DNA from: JABMNX01 sp964625905
GTDB lineage: Bacteria > Patescibacteriota > Minisyncoccia > Phycocordibacterales > JABMNX01
Assembly: GCA_964625905.1 (NCBI GenBank)
Contig: CAZVBS010000013.1
Location: 1 to 18,972 of the forward strand
DNA: 18,972 nucleotides
Direction of reading: 5' to 3'
Shown: piece after piece, positions 7,525 through 15,209 of the stretch
Numbering within the stretch: the first letter of the stretch is position 1
How the letters are laid out: every line of letters starts with the position of its first letter
Program-made: the position numbers and the translations under genes
Notes under the pieces: model-generated
Database searches by the model: none
What the model was told of the DNA's origin: nothing
What the model saw: only the letters and a program-made list of their open reading frames with translations

Positions 7525-7835
7525 GATTCTGTTTTATTTTTTAATGCCTCTGATGGTATATCTTTGACTTCTGGTTTCTTGTCATCTTTTATTTCTTCTG
7601 ACTTCTCCTCCCCCATCTCCTTTAGTCTTGCATTCTTTTTCTCAATCTTTTTCTCTACCTTAGCTGCTACATCTGTGACTAAACGCCCTTTATAGTGTCC
7701 GCACTCTGAACACATACGGTGCCTTAAATGAGCTGTTCCACAATTTGAACACGTTGAAGTACGTGGCTCTTCTAGCCCGTGACCACTCCGACGACGGCCG
7801 GTTGCACCCCTGTTTATTCTCATTCTTACTGACAT
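7518..7835 (-). CDS. rpmF: 50S ribosomal protein bL32 with extended charged tail
   Basis: A 105-residue bL32, a small zinc-ribbon protein of the large ribosomal subunit. The N-terminal basic segment (RRRSGHGLEEPRTSTC) and the zinc knuckle C29-x2-C32...C42-x2-C45 followed by GHYKGR are typical. Canonical bL32 is about 57-60 residues. The extra C-terminal half (about 52-105) is a Lys/Glu-rich, helix-prone tail with no cysteine. I chose ATG 7835 because it lies 8 nt after a TATAAT -10; an internal ATG at codon 5 is possible. No Shine-Dalgarno is present. It is transcribed alone, with its own terminator. Confidence 0.92.
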   Translation of the reverse strand: MSVRMRINRGATGRRRSGHGLEEPRTSTCSNCGTAHLRHRMCSECGHYKGRLVTDVAAKVEKKIEKKNARLKEMGEEKSEEIKDDKKPEVKDIPSEALKNKTESK

Positions 7836-7843
7836 ATAGAAAG

Positions 7844-7871
7844 ATTATACTTATAATTTCTACAATAGCAA
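7844..7871 (-). promoter_or_regulatory. Promoter of rpmF, leaderless geometry
   Basis: On the minus strand TTGCTA (7871-7866), a 16-nt spacer and consensus TATAAT (7849-7844), then 8 nt to ATG 7835. Confidence 0.7.
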
Positions 7872-7887
7872 GTACAAAATAGGTATG

Positions 7888-7921
7888 TAAAAAAGTAAAA
7901 AGGCGTCGAACTGACGCCTTT
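7888..7921 (-). terminator. Terminator of the 67-aa Cys-rich protein gene
   Basis: A 9-bp GC-rich stem AAAGGCGTC (7899-7907) pairs with GACGCCTTT (7913-7921) around GAACT. On the minus strand it is followed by TTACTTTTTTACAT (to about 7888), a good U-tract. It lies between this gene and the rpmF promoter. Confidence 0.8.
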
Positions 7922-7967
7922 ATTTCTACCTTTCTATATCTACTTAACTAATTAAGTCTTATAATCA

Positions 7968-8171
7968 CTACTCTTTTTTTGAGAATAGTGTACATGGAAT
8001 AGTGTCACCTGTATATTTTCCACCATCTTTAAAATCGCATGCTACAGCATTTAATGAACTAACATCCGAACCTTGCATATTTTGAGTACAACTCAAGCAA
8101 CTATCTTTCCTTTCATATTTCCCTCTAAAACAAAAACCAGATGATTGACTTGATATTTTACTGCGTACCAT
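7968..8171 (-). CDS. Small 67-residue cysteine-rich protein of unknown function
   Basis: A small gene supported by a near-perfect promoter (TTGACT-17-TATTAT), a Shine-Dalgarno AGGTG (8177-8181, 5 nt before ATG) and a strong terminator. The protein has five cysteines (C14, C25, C28, C45, C60), including DSCLSC, in a short hydrophilic chain with no membrane helix or signal peptide. This suggests metal binding or a disulfide-held fold, but I recognise no family. An upstream TTG at 8201 would add 10 residues; I prefer the ATG because of the Shine-Dalgarno. It sits between rnhB and rpmF. Confidence 0.65.
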   Translation of the reverse strand: MVRSKISSQSSGFCFRGKYERKDSCLSCTQNMQGSDVSSLNAVACDFKDGGKYTGDTIPCTLFSKKE

Positions 8172-8239
8172 ATTTTCACCTGTTGTTATGTATCTATTCA
8201 AAGATTAAGTTAGACAACTCTTGTACTTTACCGAATGAT

Positions 8240-8268
8240 ATAATAATAGAATTACACCATATAGTCAA
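8240..8268 (-). promoter_or_regulatory. Promoter of the 67-aa Cys-rich gene
   Basis: On the minus strand TTGACT (8268-8263), exactly 17 nt, then TATTAT (8245-8240). It begins only 15 nt after the rnhB stop, and no terminator is seen for rnhB, so read-through from rnhB is also possible. The predicted leader is about 60 nt. Confidence 0.65.
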
Positions 8269-8282
8269 TATTTTTTATATTA

Positions 8283-8882
8283 TTATAATCTTTTTAAAAA
8301 ACTTCTGCGGTGAAGGTCACATAGACCAAACTTTTTTATACTCTCAAAGTGCTTATTTGTTCCATAACCTTTGTGTGTGTCAAAACCGTATTCTGGATAT
8401 ATATCTCCAAATTTAACCATTTCTCTATCACGAGTAACTTTCGCCATTATTGATGCAATTGCTATCGAACACTCTTTCTCGTCACCTTTTATTATGGTTT
8501 CTTGATGTATAAACTCATCTCCCGCATGCAGTCCACCATCAAGAAGCACTAGGCAATTTTCTGGATGTATTTCTAATTTATTAATTAATTCATTAATAGA
8601 CTGATTAAGGGCAGAACGTATAGCTGGGACTATTCCAATACTATCTATTACACCTTGGTCTATAGAAAAGACTACGTAATGAATGCTGTCTATTTCAGAT
8701 ATCTTGGAAAACCATTCTTCCCTCTTCTTTTCTGTTAATTTTTTGGAGTCCTTTAATCCTTCAAAGTTTTCCCAAGATAAGCTACTAGGCATCAGAACAG
8801 CTCCGACAGTTACCGGTCCAGCAATAGGACCTCGCCCAACCTCGTCTATACCTATTATGTATTTGTGAGCGTTTCTAAACAT
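8283..8882 (-). CDS. rnhB: Ribonuclease HII
   Basis: A 199-residue RNase HII, which cuts the RNA strand of RNA-DNA hybrids and removes single ribonucleotides from DNA. The catalytic acids are visible: D13 and E14 in GIDEVGRGPIAGPV, D115 in CLVLLDGG, and D152 in ASIMAKVTRD. Length is normal. I chose ATG 8882 because it lies 6 nt after a consensus TATAAT (8894-8889); an ATG two codons upstream directly abuts that -10 and could not be on the same transcript. Longer upstream in-frame starts run into dnaE and are not conserved in style. It is divergent from dnaE, with overlapping promoters. It probably shares genome-maintenance duty with dnaE. Confidence 0.94.
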   Translation of the reverse strand: MFRNAHKYIIGIDEVGRGPIAGPVTVGAVLMPSSLSWENFEGLKDSKKLTEKKREEWFSKISEIDSIHYVVFSIDQGVIDSIGIVPAIRSALNQSINELINKLEIHPENCLVLLDGGLHAGDEFIHQETIIKGDEKECSIAIASIMAKVTRDREMVKFGDIYPEYGFDTHKGYGTNKHFESIKKFGLCDLHRRSFLKRL

Positions 8883-8888
8883 ATACAT

Positions 8889-8928
8889 ATTATACCCAGA
8901 TTGGGCAGATTTCAGACAGTGGTATACT
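8889..8928. promoter_or_regulatory. Overlapping divergent leaderless promoters of rnhB and dnaE
   Basis: For dnaE (+): TTGGGC (8901-8906), a 16-nt spacer, extended -10 TGGTATACT (8920-8928), then 7 nt to ATG 8936. For rnhB (-): TATAAT (8894-8889), then 6 nt to ATG 8882. The two start codons are only 53 bp apart and the polymerase footprints must overlap, so the genes should compete for initiation. Confidence 0.75.
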
Positions 8929-8935
8929 ACAATTA

Positions 8936-11900
8936 ATGAAAGCCTCATTCGTCCACCTTCACACACACAGCCACTTCTCTTTATTACAAGCGATTCCTAC
9001 TGTAAAAGAACTTGTATCAAAAGCAAAGGAGTACGGCATGAAAGCCTTGGCTCTCACTGACAACAGTAACTTATACGGAGCCATCGCATTTTATAAAAAA
9101 TGTAAAGATGAGGGTATTAAACCAATTATTGGTATCGATGCGTTTGTTGCAGTGCGTACACTAGAAGACAAAGAAGCGCAGATTGATAACAGGTGGTCTC
9201 GACTTGTCTTGTTAGCTAAAAATGAAAAAGGATATAAAAATCTTATAAAACTTGTTACGACTTCGCACCTTGAAGGTTTCTATTACAAACCACGAATAGA
9301 CCACACTCTTATTGAAAAACATAAAGAAGATTTGATAGCGATTATTCCTTCGTTTTCTGGAGAAACCTCAACAGCATTTAAAGGCAACGACGAAGAGAAA
9401 GCAAAAGAAAAACTTGAGTGGTATAAAAAAACGTTTGGTAAAGACTTGTATCTAGAAATAACTCACCACCCAGAGATTGAAGGTCATCAAGATTTAATGA
9501 AACAAATAATAACTCTCTCGAAAGATTCTGGTGTGCCACTTGTTGCAGCACAAGATGTTTATTATATGGAAAAAAGTGATAACTTTGCACGAGAGACTAT
9601 GATCAAAATCCAAACTGGGTCTATACTATCTGATCAAGATAAAAATAAAAAAGAAGACTTCTCATTTATCTCCCAAGAAAAAGCGCAAGAATATTTTAAA
9701 AACTTTCCTGAGGCTCTAGAAAATACAATCAAGATCGCTGACGAATGTAATTTAGAACTTGAGCTTGGATCGTGGGTATTCCCTAATATCGAAAAGGGAG
9801 ATTACGATACATATGATGATGCACTTCGTGCGCTAGCTGAAGGTGGTATTGAGAGAAGAGGACTTGAAAAGACAGAAGAGATAGAGAAGCGCCTTGAGTA
9901 CGAACTGGATATTATTAAAACAAAAGGATATTCACCCTATTTCCTTGTAGTAGCAGACCTGCTTAACTTTGCACACAGTAAAAACATACTTACAACTATT
10001 CGTGGCTCAGTTGCAGGCTCTCTTGTGACATATCTTTCTGGGATTACTAATATAAATCCACTTGAATACAAAATATTGTTTGAACGATTTCTTAATCCTG
10101 ATAGACCTTCAGCCCCAGATATTGATATGGACTTTGCTGACAACAGGCGCGATGAAGTTATTCAATACACCAAAGATAAATATGGTGAAGATAATGTAGC
10201 TCAGATAGGAACATTTGGTACTATGATGGCTCGCGGTGTTGTGCGTGATGTATCTCGTGCACTTGGACACCCATACTCACTTGGTGACACAATCGCAAAG
10301 ATGATCCCTTTTGGCTCACAAGGGTTCCCCATGACTATTGATACCGCTTTTGAGATTGAGCCAAAGCTAAAAAAACTATACAAAAAAGATAAGGATGTTA
10401 AAGAGGTTATAGATCTAGCAAAAAAGATAGAGGGACGTGCAAGACATATGGGTGTCCATGCTGCTGGTGTTGTGATATCACCTAATGCTTTAACCAACTA
10501 CACTCCCCTACAACTTGATCCAAAAGGTGGAAAGAAGATAACCCAATACGACATGCATGCTGTTGAAGATGCTGGGCTTTTGAAGTTTGATTTCCTTGGA
10601 CTTAAAAACCTTGCAATCCTTGCAGATGTCGTAAAAAGGGTTAAAGCAATTTATGACATAGATATAGATATAGAAAATATTCCAATTGATGACAAAAAAA
10701 CATTTGAAATGCTTGCGCGAGGTGAAACCATGGGACTATTTCAATTAAATGGTTCTGGTATGACACATTTCCTAAAGGAACTACGTCCTACAAAAATAAC
10801 AGACATTAACACTATGGTCGCATTATATCGACCTGGTCCCATGCAATTTATTCCAGACTATATTAAACGTAAACATAATCCAAAACTTATTACATATCTT
10901 GACCCGAAACTTGAAAGCATACTGGAATCAACATATGGAATCTTAGTATATCAAGATGAGCTAATGACAATAGCCAGAAAATTAGCTGGGTACTCCTGGT
11001 TAGAAGTAGATAAGTTCAGAAAAGCTGTAGGTAAAAAAATTCCTAAAGTTATGGAGGAGCAAAAAGATAAATTCATTAAAGGGTGCGTGAGTCATAGTGG
11101 ATGGGAACTAAAAAAAGCCGAAAAAATATGGAAGTGGATTGAACCCTTTGCCGCATATGGATTCAATAAGGCTCATGCAGCGAGCTATGGACGTGTCGCA
11201 TATCAGACAGCATATATGAAAGCAAACTATCCTGTAGAATATCTTTCGTCTGTACTCTCTGCTGACTCGGGAGATGTTGATAAAGTATCTGAATCAATTA
11301 TTGAATGTAACCGTATGGATATTGAGGTGCTTCCACCAGACGTTAACGAGAGTTTTGGATACTTTTCAGTAGTACTAGCAGAGGACAAAACAAAGTCAAA
11401 AATACGGTTTGGATTGTACTCAATCAAAAACTTCGGCGAAGGAGTTGGGAAAAGTATTATTGATGAACGAAAAGCTAACGGACCCTATACGACTCTCGCT
11501 AATTTCTTAGAAAGAACTCAAGGCAAAAACCTTAACAAAAAATCTCTCGAGTCACTTATTAAGTCAGGGGCACTTGATCGAATCGAAAATGGAAAACAAA
11601 GCAGGGCTTCAATGCTAGAAAATATAGAAGCTCTTCTGCAATATAGCAAAGAAGTTGAAGGAAGACACAATGACCAAGACTCACTTTTTAGCGGGCCAGA
11701 CACAAACCAAAGCACGCTAACATTACCAGATGCAGAACCAATTGAAGCGTCTCAAAAACTTGCATGGGAGAAGGAGTTACTTGGACTTTATGTGTCAGGG
11801 CATCCTCTTGATAAGTTTGAAGACACACTTTCAAAGAAACGAAATATAAAGAAAACTTTAGAAGAAGTACGTGAAGGTATGGAAGCTGTTGTTTATGGAA

Positions 11901-12121
11901 TAATCGAAGAAGTAAAACCTATAATTACAAAAAAAGGTGACCATATGGCGTTCCTTAAAATCGCGGACTTTAGCGGAAATGTTGAGACTGTTATATTCCC
12001 TAAAATTTATGCAAAAAATAAAGATATTCTAGAAGCTGAGAATTGTATAGGTATAAAAGGTAGAATATCAAAACGAAATGGTGAGACTAGTATTATTGCA
12101 GAAGCAGTTAAGTCCTTATAA
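8936..12121 (+). CDS. dnaE: DNA polymerase III alpha subunit
   Basis: The 1061-residue replicative polymerase of the DnaE type. Order: PHP domain (about 4-280), palm with catalytic D397 and D399 in PDIDMDFADNRRDEV and D552 in KFDFLGLKNL, finger and thumb regions including YGFNKAHAASYGRVAYQTAYMK, helix-hairpin-helix region (about 830-900), and a C-terminal OB fold (VVYGIIEEVKPIITKKGDHMAF). E. coli DnaE is 1160 residues; this one is shorter at the C-terminus. In the PHP domain HLHTH is kept, but expected metal ligands are changed: TDN in place of TDH (N43), D68 for Glu, and QDVYY in place of NDVHY (Y209). PHP nuclease activity is therefore doubtful. No Shine-Dalgarno; the ATG is 7 nt after an extended -10. 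A terminator follows. Confidence 0.96.
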   Translation: MKASFVHLHTHSHFSLLQAIPTVKELVSKAKEYGMKALALTDNSNLYGAIAFYKKCKDEGIKPIIGIDAFVAVRTLEDKEAQIDNRWSRLVLLAKNEKGYKNLIKLVTTSHLEGFYYKPRIDHTLIEKHKEDLIAIIPSFSGETSTAFKGNDEEKAKEKLEWYKKTFGKDLYLEITHHPEIEGHQDLMKQIITLSKDSGVPLVAAQDVYYMEKSDNFARETMIKIQTGSILSDQDKNKKEDFSFISQEKAQEYFKNFPEALENTIKIADECNLELELGSWVFPNIEKGDYDTYDDALRALAEGGIERRGLEKTEEIEKRLEYELDIIKTKGYSPYFLVVADLLNFAHSKNILTTIRGSVAGSLVTYLSGITNINPLEYKILFERFLNPDRPSAPDIDMDFADNRRDEVIQYTKDKYGEDNVAQIGTFGTMMARGVVRDVSRALGHPYSLGDTIAKMIPFGSQGFPMTIDTAFEIEPKLKKLYKKDKDVKEVIDLAKKIEGRARHMGVHAAGVVISPNALTNYTPLQLDPKGGKKITQYDMHAVEDAGLLKFDFLGLKNLAILADVVKRVKAIYDIDIDIENIPIDDKKTFEMLARGETMGLFQLNGSGMTHFLKELRPTKITDINTMVALYRPGPMQFIPDYIKRKHNPKLITYLDPKLESILESTYGILVYQDELMTIARKLAGYSWLEVDKFRKAVGKKIPKVMEEQKDKFIKGCVSHSGWELKKAEKIWKWIEPFAAYGFNKAHAASYGRVAYQTAYMKANYPVEYLSSVLSADSGDVDKVSESIIECNRMDIEVLPPDVNESFGYFSVVLAEDKTKSKIRFGLYSIKNFGEGVGKSIIDERKANGPYTTLANFLERTQGKNLNKKSLESLIKSGALDRIENGKQSRASMLENIEALLQYSKEVEGRHNDQDSLFSGPDTNQSTLTLPDAEPIEASQKLAWEKELLGLYVSGHPLDKFEDTLSKKRNIKKTLEEVREGMEAVVYGIIEEVKPIITKKGDHMAFLKIADFSGNVETVIFPKIYAKNKDILEAENCIGIKGRISKRNGETSIIAEAVKSL

Positions 12122-12148
12122 CAACTCTCCATCACAAACCCCCACATC

Positions 12149-12163
12149 CAAGGTCGGACCTTG
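12149..12163. repeat. Short inverted repeat after dnaE
   Basis: CAAGGTC-G-GACCTTG, 7-bp arms around a single G, 28 nt after the dnaE stop. As RNA it could form a short hairpin but it has no U-tract, so it is probably not a terminator on its own. Confidence 0.4.
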
Positions 12164-12174
12164 AACAAAAAGAA

Positions 12175-12217
12175 AAACGGTAATCAATATATCAATCAAG
12201 ATATATGACTACCGTTT
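12175..12217. terminator. Two-part hairpin terminator between dnaE and the 163-aa gene
   Basis: An outer stem AAACGGTA (12175-12182) pairs with 12210-12217, and an inner stem ATATATC (12187-12193) pairs with 12200-12206 around AATCAA. On the minus strand it runs into TTTTTCTTTTTG, a strong U-tract, and it overlaps the stop codon of the minus-strand gene. On the plus strand it may also end dnaE transcripts. Confidence 0.7.
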
Positions 12218-12700
12218 AGTAACAGAACCCAAGGTTATTATATTTGACAATACTTCTAAATGTTCTTTGACCTCACTTATTGTTTTAGGGCGATGAAATC
12301 CATTGAAGTAAAAAGAACGTCCATTTGAGATAGGAATCTTCTCTCTGAAACAAAATTTGTCCCTTGAGCAATATATGTATCGGAGTGAATCTTCCTCACA
12401 TTCATCTGGGTCGACATGAGTTCCAATAAACCGAACAAGATGTTCAAATTCTTCCTCACTGAAGACACTTACAGTGAATACAGTAACGAACTCACATAAC
12501 AGATGGTTTAAAGTCTCGTTCCACATCTCTTGCTCTAAGACTATTTTTGGATAGATGCCCTCAAGGATCTTTTTCGTAAGCTCAATATTCCGAGTTGTTA
12601 CAGAAAAATGAGAACTTAAGCGTCTTAATGATGCTCTCTGAATTATCTCAGATAAAACAGGCTTAAAAAAGCCTGATACCAAGAGTGGGTATTGGGTCAT
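12209..12700 (-). CDS. Hypothetical protein, 163 residues
   Basis: I do not recognise this gene. It has a near-consensus promoter, a Shine-Dalgarno AAGGA (12708-12712, 7 nt before ATG 12700) and a terminator, so it looks real. The protein is soluble, with no signal peptide or membrane helix, mostly helical at the N-terminal two thirds, then a segment with four Cys (CEEDSLRYIYCSRDKFCF and an earlier Cys) and a short C-terminal helix. The stretch FSEEEFEHLVRF is weakly like DUF2059-type repeats, but this is not enough to assign. An upstream TTG at 12736 would overlap the -10 and is rejected. It is divergent from thrS. Confidence 0.7.
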   Translation of the reverse strand: MTQYPLLVSGFFKPVLSEIIQRASLRRLSSHFSVTTRNIELTKKILEGIYPKIVLEQEMWNETLNHLLCEFVTVFTVSVFSEEEFEHLVRFIGTHVDPDECEEDSLRYIYCSRDKFCFREKIPISNGRSFYFNGFHRPKTISEVKEHLEVLSNIITLGSVTKR

Positions 12701-12734
12701 TAGACCATCCTTCCTTTTTGTTTCTACAAAACAC

Positions 12735-12763
12735 AAAATAACATGAAATAGACACTATGTCAA
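12735..12763 (-). promoter_or_regulatory. Promoter of the 163-aa gene
   Basis: On the minus strand consensus TTGACA (12763-12758), 17 nt, then TATTTT (12740-12735) preceded by TGT as an extended -10. The predicted leader is about 28 nt. Confidence 0.65.
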
Positions 12764-12784
12764 TTTTGTACCCCTAGAGTGTTA

Positions 12785-12812
12785 TTGTCCTTAGCTATAA
12801 ATCTGTTATTAT
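12785..12812 (+). promoter_or_regulatory. Promoter of thrS, leaderless geometry
   Basis: TTGTCC (12785-12790), a 16-nt spacer and extended -10 TGTTATTAT (12804-12812), then exactly 7 nt to ATG 12820. This is the same geometry as dnaE. There is no room for a Shine-Dalgarno. Confidence 0.7.
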
Positions 12813-12819
12813 AGAACGA

Positions 12820-14595
12820 ATGTCAGACAGTAACCTGGACAACAACATAGACAAAAAGCGTCACACACTCGCTCATGTTCTTGCTATTGCCATCTTAAAA
12901 CGTAATCCAGATGTACAGATAGCTATAGGTCCAACTATTGATAATGGTTTTTACTATGATTTTGAATTCGTTTCTAAGGACGACACACCAGGAGAGCCAG
13001 ACTTAAATAAGATAACGAAAGAGATGCGAAATATACTTAAGAGAGGGTTTGAACCTGAGTGCAAAGAAATCTCAGTAAGTGAAGCGTGTGAGCTATTTAA
13101 AGACCAGCCGTATAAACTTGAATTGATTAAAGAGATAGAAGCGTCTGGAGAAAAAATTACAACATATACTATTGGTGATTTTACTGACCTTTGTGAAGGT
13201 CCTCATGTAGAAAAATTAAAAGAAATTAAATCAGACTCATTTGCACTTACTCATATTGCCGGAGCGTATTGGCGTGGCGATGAAAACAATACAATGCTTA
13301 CACGAATCTACGGTGTAGCATTTGATAGCAAAGAACAACTTGATGAATATATTGAAATGCAAGAAGAAGTAAAGAAGCGCGACCATAGAAAGCTAGGTAA
13401 AGAGCTTGATCTATTTACATTCTCTGACCTTGTTGGGGCTGGACTTCCCCTTTTTACACCTAAAGGTGCGCTTATGAGGAACCTTATTATTGAAAAAATA
13501 CAAAACATTCAAAAGAAATACGACTATCTTCCAGTGTGGATACCACACATCACAAAGTCTGATTTATATAAAGTCTCAGGTCATTGGGATAAATTTGGTG
13601 ATGAACTATTTCATGTTAAAGGACAGTCTGATACCGAGTTTGTTATGAAGCCGATGAACTGCCCACACCACACACAGATATATGCGAGCTCTCCAAAAAG
13701 CTATCGTGACTTACCTATTCGCTACACAGAAGCAACAACAAATTACCGAGACGAACAAGCGGGAGAACTACTTGGACTATCGCGAGTAAGAAGCCTCACT
13801 CAGGATGACGGTCATGTATTCTGCACTGAAGATCAAATAGAACAAGAGGTGGGAATTATCGCTAACGTTGTGAAAGAGTTCTACACATCACTAGATATGT
13901 TTAAAGAGGATACATATTGGGTATCACTCTCTGTACGCGACCCAAATACTCCAGATAAATATCTCGGCGATAGTGCTGTCTGGGATAAGTCTGAAAAGAT
14001 ACTTGAGGACATAGCTAAAAATGAAGGATTGAATTATAAGCGAGTCGAGGGAGAGGCTGCATTTTATGGACCAAAGCTAGACTTTATGTTTAAAGATGCT
14101 CTAGGACGAGAGTGGCAACTAGCTACAATCCAACTTGATTTCACTATGCCAGAGAGATTTAAACTTGAATATACAGACTCAAAAAATGAAAAGAAGACTC
14201 CTGTTATGATTCACAGAGCTATTGCTGGCTCACTCGAGCGATTTATGTCAGTTATAATAGAACACTTTGCTGGAGCATTTCCTCTTTGGCTTTCCCCTGT
14301 TCAGGTTTCAGTACTACCTATTAGTGAAGCTCATCTAGACTATGCAAAAGAAGTGGTAGATTTCTTGAAATCTCAAGATATACGAGTCGAGATCGATGAA
14401 AGTAATGAGACTCTTGGCAAGAAAATACGAAATATAAAAATGAGTAAAGTTCCATACTTTCTTGTAATTGGTGATGAGGAAATTAAAAACAAAGAAGTTA
14501 CACTTGAGAGTCGCGATGAAGGAAAGGTTGGTTCAATGACAACAGAAGCACTTGTTGAAAAACTCAATAAAGAAATCTCTCAAAAAACTAATTAG
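12820..14595 (+). CDS. thrS: Threonyl-tRNA synthetase lacking the TGS domain
   Basis: A 591-residue class II synthetase that charges tRNA-Thr. It starts directly in the editing domain (KRHTLAHVLAIAIL with HxxxH, later LCEGPHVE), then the catalytic core with motif 2 NYRDEQ...LSRVRSLTQDDGH, motif 3 HRAIAGSLERF, and zinc ligands C281 (PMNCPHH), H332 and H465. The C-terminal anticodon-binding domain spans about 485-585. Canonical ThrRS is about 640 residues and begins with a 60-residue TGS domain, absent here. No reading frame upstream of ATG 12820 could encode it, since the promoter sits there. The active-site loop reads CPHH where most bacteria have CPGH. No thrS terminator is evident. Confidence 0.95.
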   Translation: MSDSNLDNNIDKKRHTLAHVLAIAILKRNPDVQIAIGPTIDNGFYYDFEFVSKDDTPGEPDLNKITKEMRNILKRGFEPECKEISVSEACELFKDQPYKLELIKEIEASGEKITTYTIGDFTDLCEGPHVEKLKEIKSDSFALTHIAGAYWRGDENNTMLTRIYGVAFDSKEQLDEYIEMQEEVKKRDHRKLGKELDLFTFSDLVGAGLPLFTPKGALMRNLIIEKIQNIQKKYDYLPVWIPHITKSDLYKVSGHWDKFGDELFHVKGQSDTEFVMKPMNCPHHTQIYASSPKSYRDLPIRYTEATTNYRDEQAGELLGLSRVRSLTQDDGHVFCTEDQIEQEVGIIANVVKEFYTSLDMFKEDTYWVSLSVRDPNTPDKYLGDSAVWDKSEKILEDIAKNEGLNYKRVEGEAAFYGPKLDFMFKDALGREWQLATIQLDFTMPERFKLEYTDSKNEKKTPVMIHRAIAGSLERFMSVIIEHFAGAFPLWLSPVQVSVLPISEAHLDYAKEVVDFLKSQDIRVEIDESNETLGKKIRNIKMSKVPYFLVIGDEEIKNKEVTLESRDEGKVGSMTTEALVEKLNKEISQKTN

Positions 14596-14652
14596 GTACA
14601 GTACGGTATCAAACCCCTGCAAATATACCAGTTCAATTAATCAATCTTAAGC

Positions 14653-14678
14653 ACATACTCCAGTATACTGGAGTATGT
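14653..14678. promoter_or_regulatory. Perfect 26-bp palindrome upstream of the TrpR-like gene, putative operator
   Basis: The half-site ACATACTCCAGTA is followed directly by its reverse complement. It lies just upstream of the -35 region of the TrpR-like gene, with the -10 at 14706-14711. No U-tract follows, so it is not a normal terminator. An identical copy lies after the gene. The most natural reading is a binding site for a dimeric regulator, probably the TrpR-like protein itself. Confidence 0.75.
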
Positions 14679-14705
14679 ATAAGGGATACCAAATAATTAA
14701 TAAAC

Positions 14706-14711
14706 TATATT
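14706..14711 (+). promoter_or_regulatory. -10 of the TrpR-like gene, leaderless geometry
   Basis: TATATT ends 6 nt before ATG 14718. The -35 position (about 14683-14688, GGGATA) is poor, so activation or weak basal expression is possible. Confidence 0.5.
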
Positions 14712-14717
14712 ATAAAT

Positions 14718-15119
14718 ATGCCACATATATCACCGATTCGAATAAACAAACGAACTTTAGAAAAAATATATTCATTGCTTTTCTCTGCAATAACAAATCG
14801 TAATATTTCACAAAAACAACAACGGCTTGCATTTAATGAATTACTAACTCCAACTGAAAAAATTATGCTGAGTAAACGCTTATCCGCAATTTCTATGTTA
14901 TCTCAAGACATGAGTCCATATAAAGTTGGACAAATATTACAACTGAGCCAAACAACTACTAATAAATTACAAGTAAAATTAGATACTGGTAAATTTTCAG
15001 AAACAAAAAAACTTTGCAAAGTAATAAAAAAAGGTCCTCTTGGATTATATTTTGAAAATCTTTTAAAACCATTACCGCGCTACGGAACTAGTCTATCACA
15101 ACTTTTTAAAGAAAAATGA
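14718..15119 (+). CDS. TrpR/YerC-like helix-turn-helix DNA-binding protein
   Basis: A 133-residue protein whose centre (about 38-90) matches the Trp-repressor-like fold: NELLTPTEKIMLSKRLSAISML, then MSPYKVGQILQLSQTTTNKL as a helix-turn-helix. It is closest in style to the YerC/YecD TrpR-related group. The N-terminus is basic and helical; the C-terminus (about 95-133) is basic with KKGPLGLYFENLLKPLPRYG, not part of the usual family. Family members bind palindromic DNA as dimers, some with tryptophan as co-repressor; ligand use here is unknown. It is flanked by two identical 26-bp palindromes, 39 bp before the start and 14 bp after the stop, and a third imperfect copy follows. Autoregulation is inferred. 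No Shine-Dalgarno. TGA is the stop codon. Confidence 0.82.
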   Translation: MPHISPIRINKRTLEKIYSLLFSAITNRNISQKQQRLAFNELLTPTEKIMLSKRLSAISMLSQDMSPYKVGQILQLSQTTTNKLQVKLDTGKFSETKKLCKVIKKGPLGLYFENLLKPLPRYGTSLSQLFKEK

Positions 15120-15133
15120 TTATATCCATATTA

Positions 15134-15159
15134 ACATACTCCAGTATACTGGAGTATGT
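15134..15159. promoter_or_regulatory. Second perfect copy of the 26-bp palindrome
   Basis: Identical in all 26 bases to 14653-14678 (half-site ACATACTCCAGTA), starting 14 bp after the stop of the TrpR-like gene. No U-tract follows. The flanking bases differ from the first copy, so only the palindrome itself is conserved. Confidence 0.75.
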
Positions 15160-15209
15160 AGAATTAGATGTTTTAGATGTTTAATATTTATATAAAATAA
15201 CCAAATCAG

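Noticed and set aside
8883..8966. Longer N-terminus for RNase HII starting at 8966
   Set aside because: The added residues are encoded by the promoter region and the start of dnaE, and the -10 of rnhB lies inside it.
14653..14678. Reading the 26-bp palindrome as the thrS terminator
   Set aside because: There is no U-tract after it, and the identical copy after the next gene lacks one too, so a protein-binding site is more likely.
14653..15159. Insertion sequence with palindromic ends
   Set aside because: The gene inside is a TrpR-like regulator, not a transposase, and I see no target duplication beside the palindromes. Kept only as an alternative idea.
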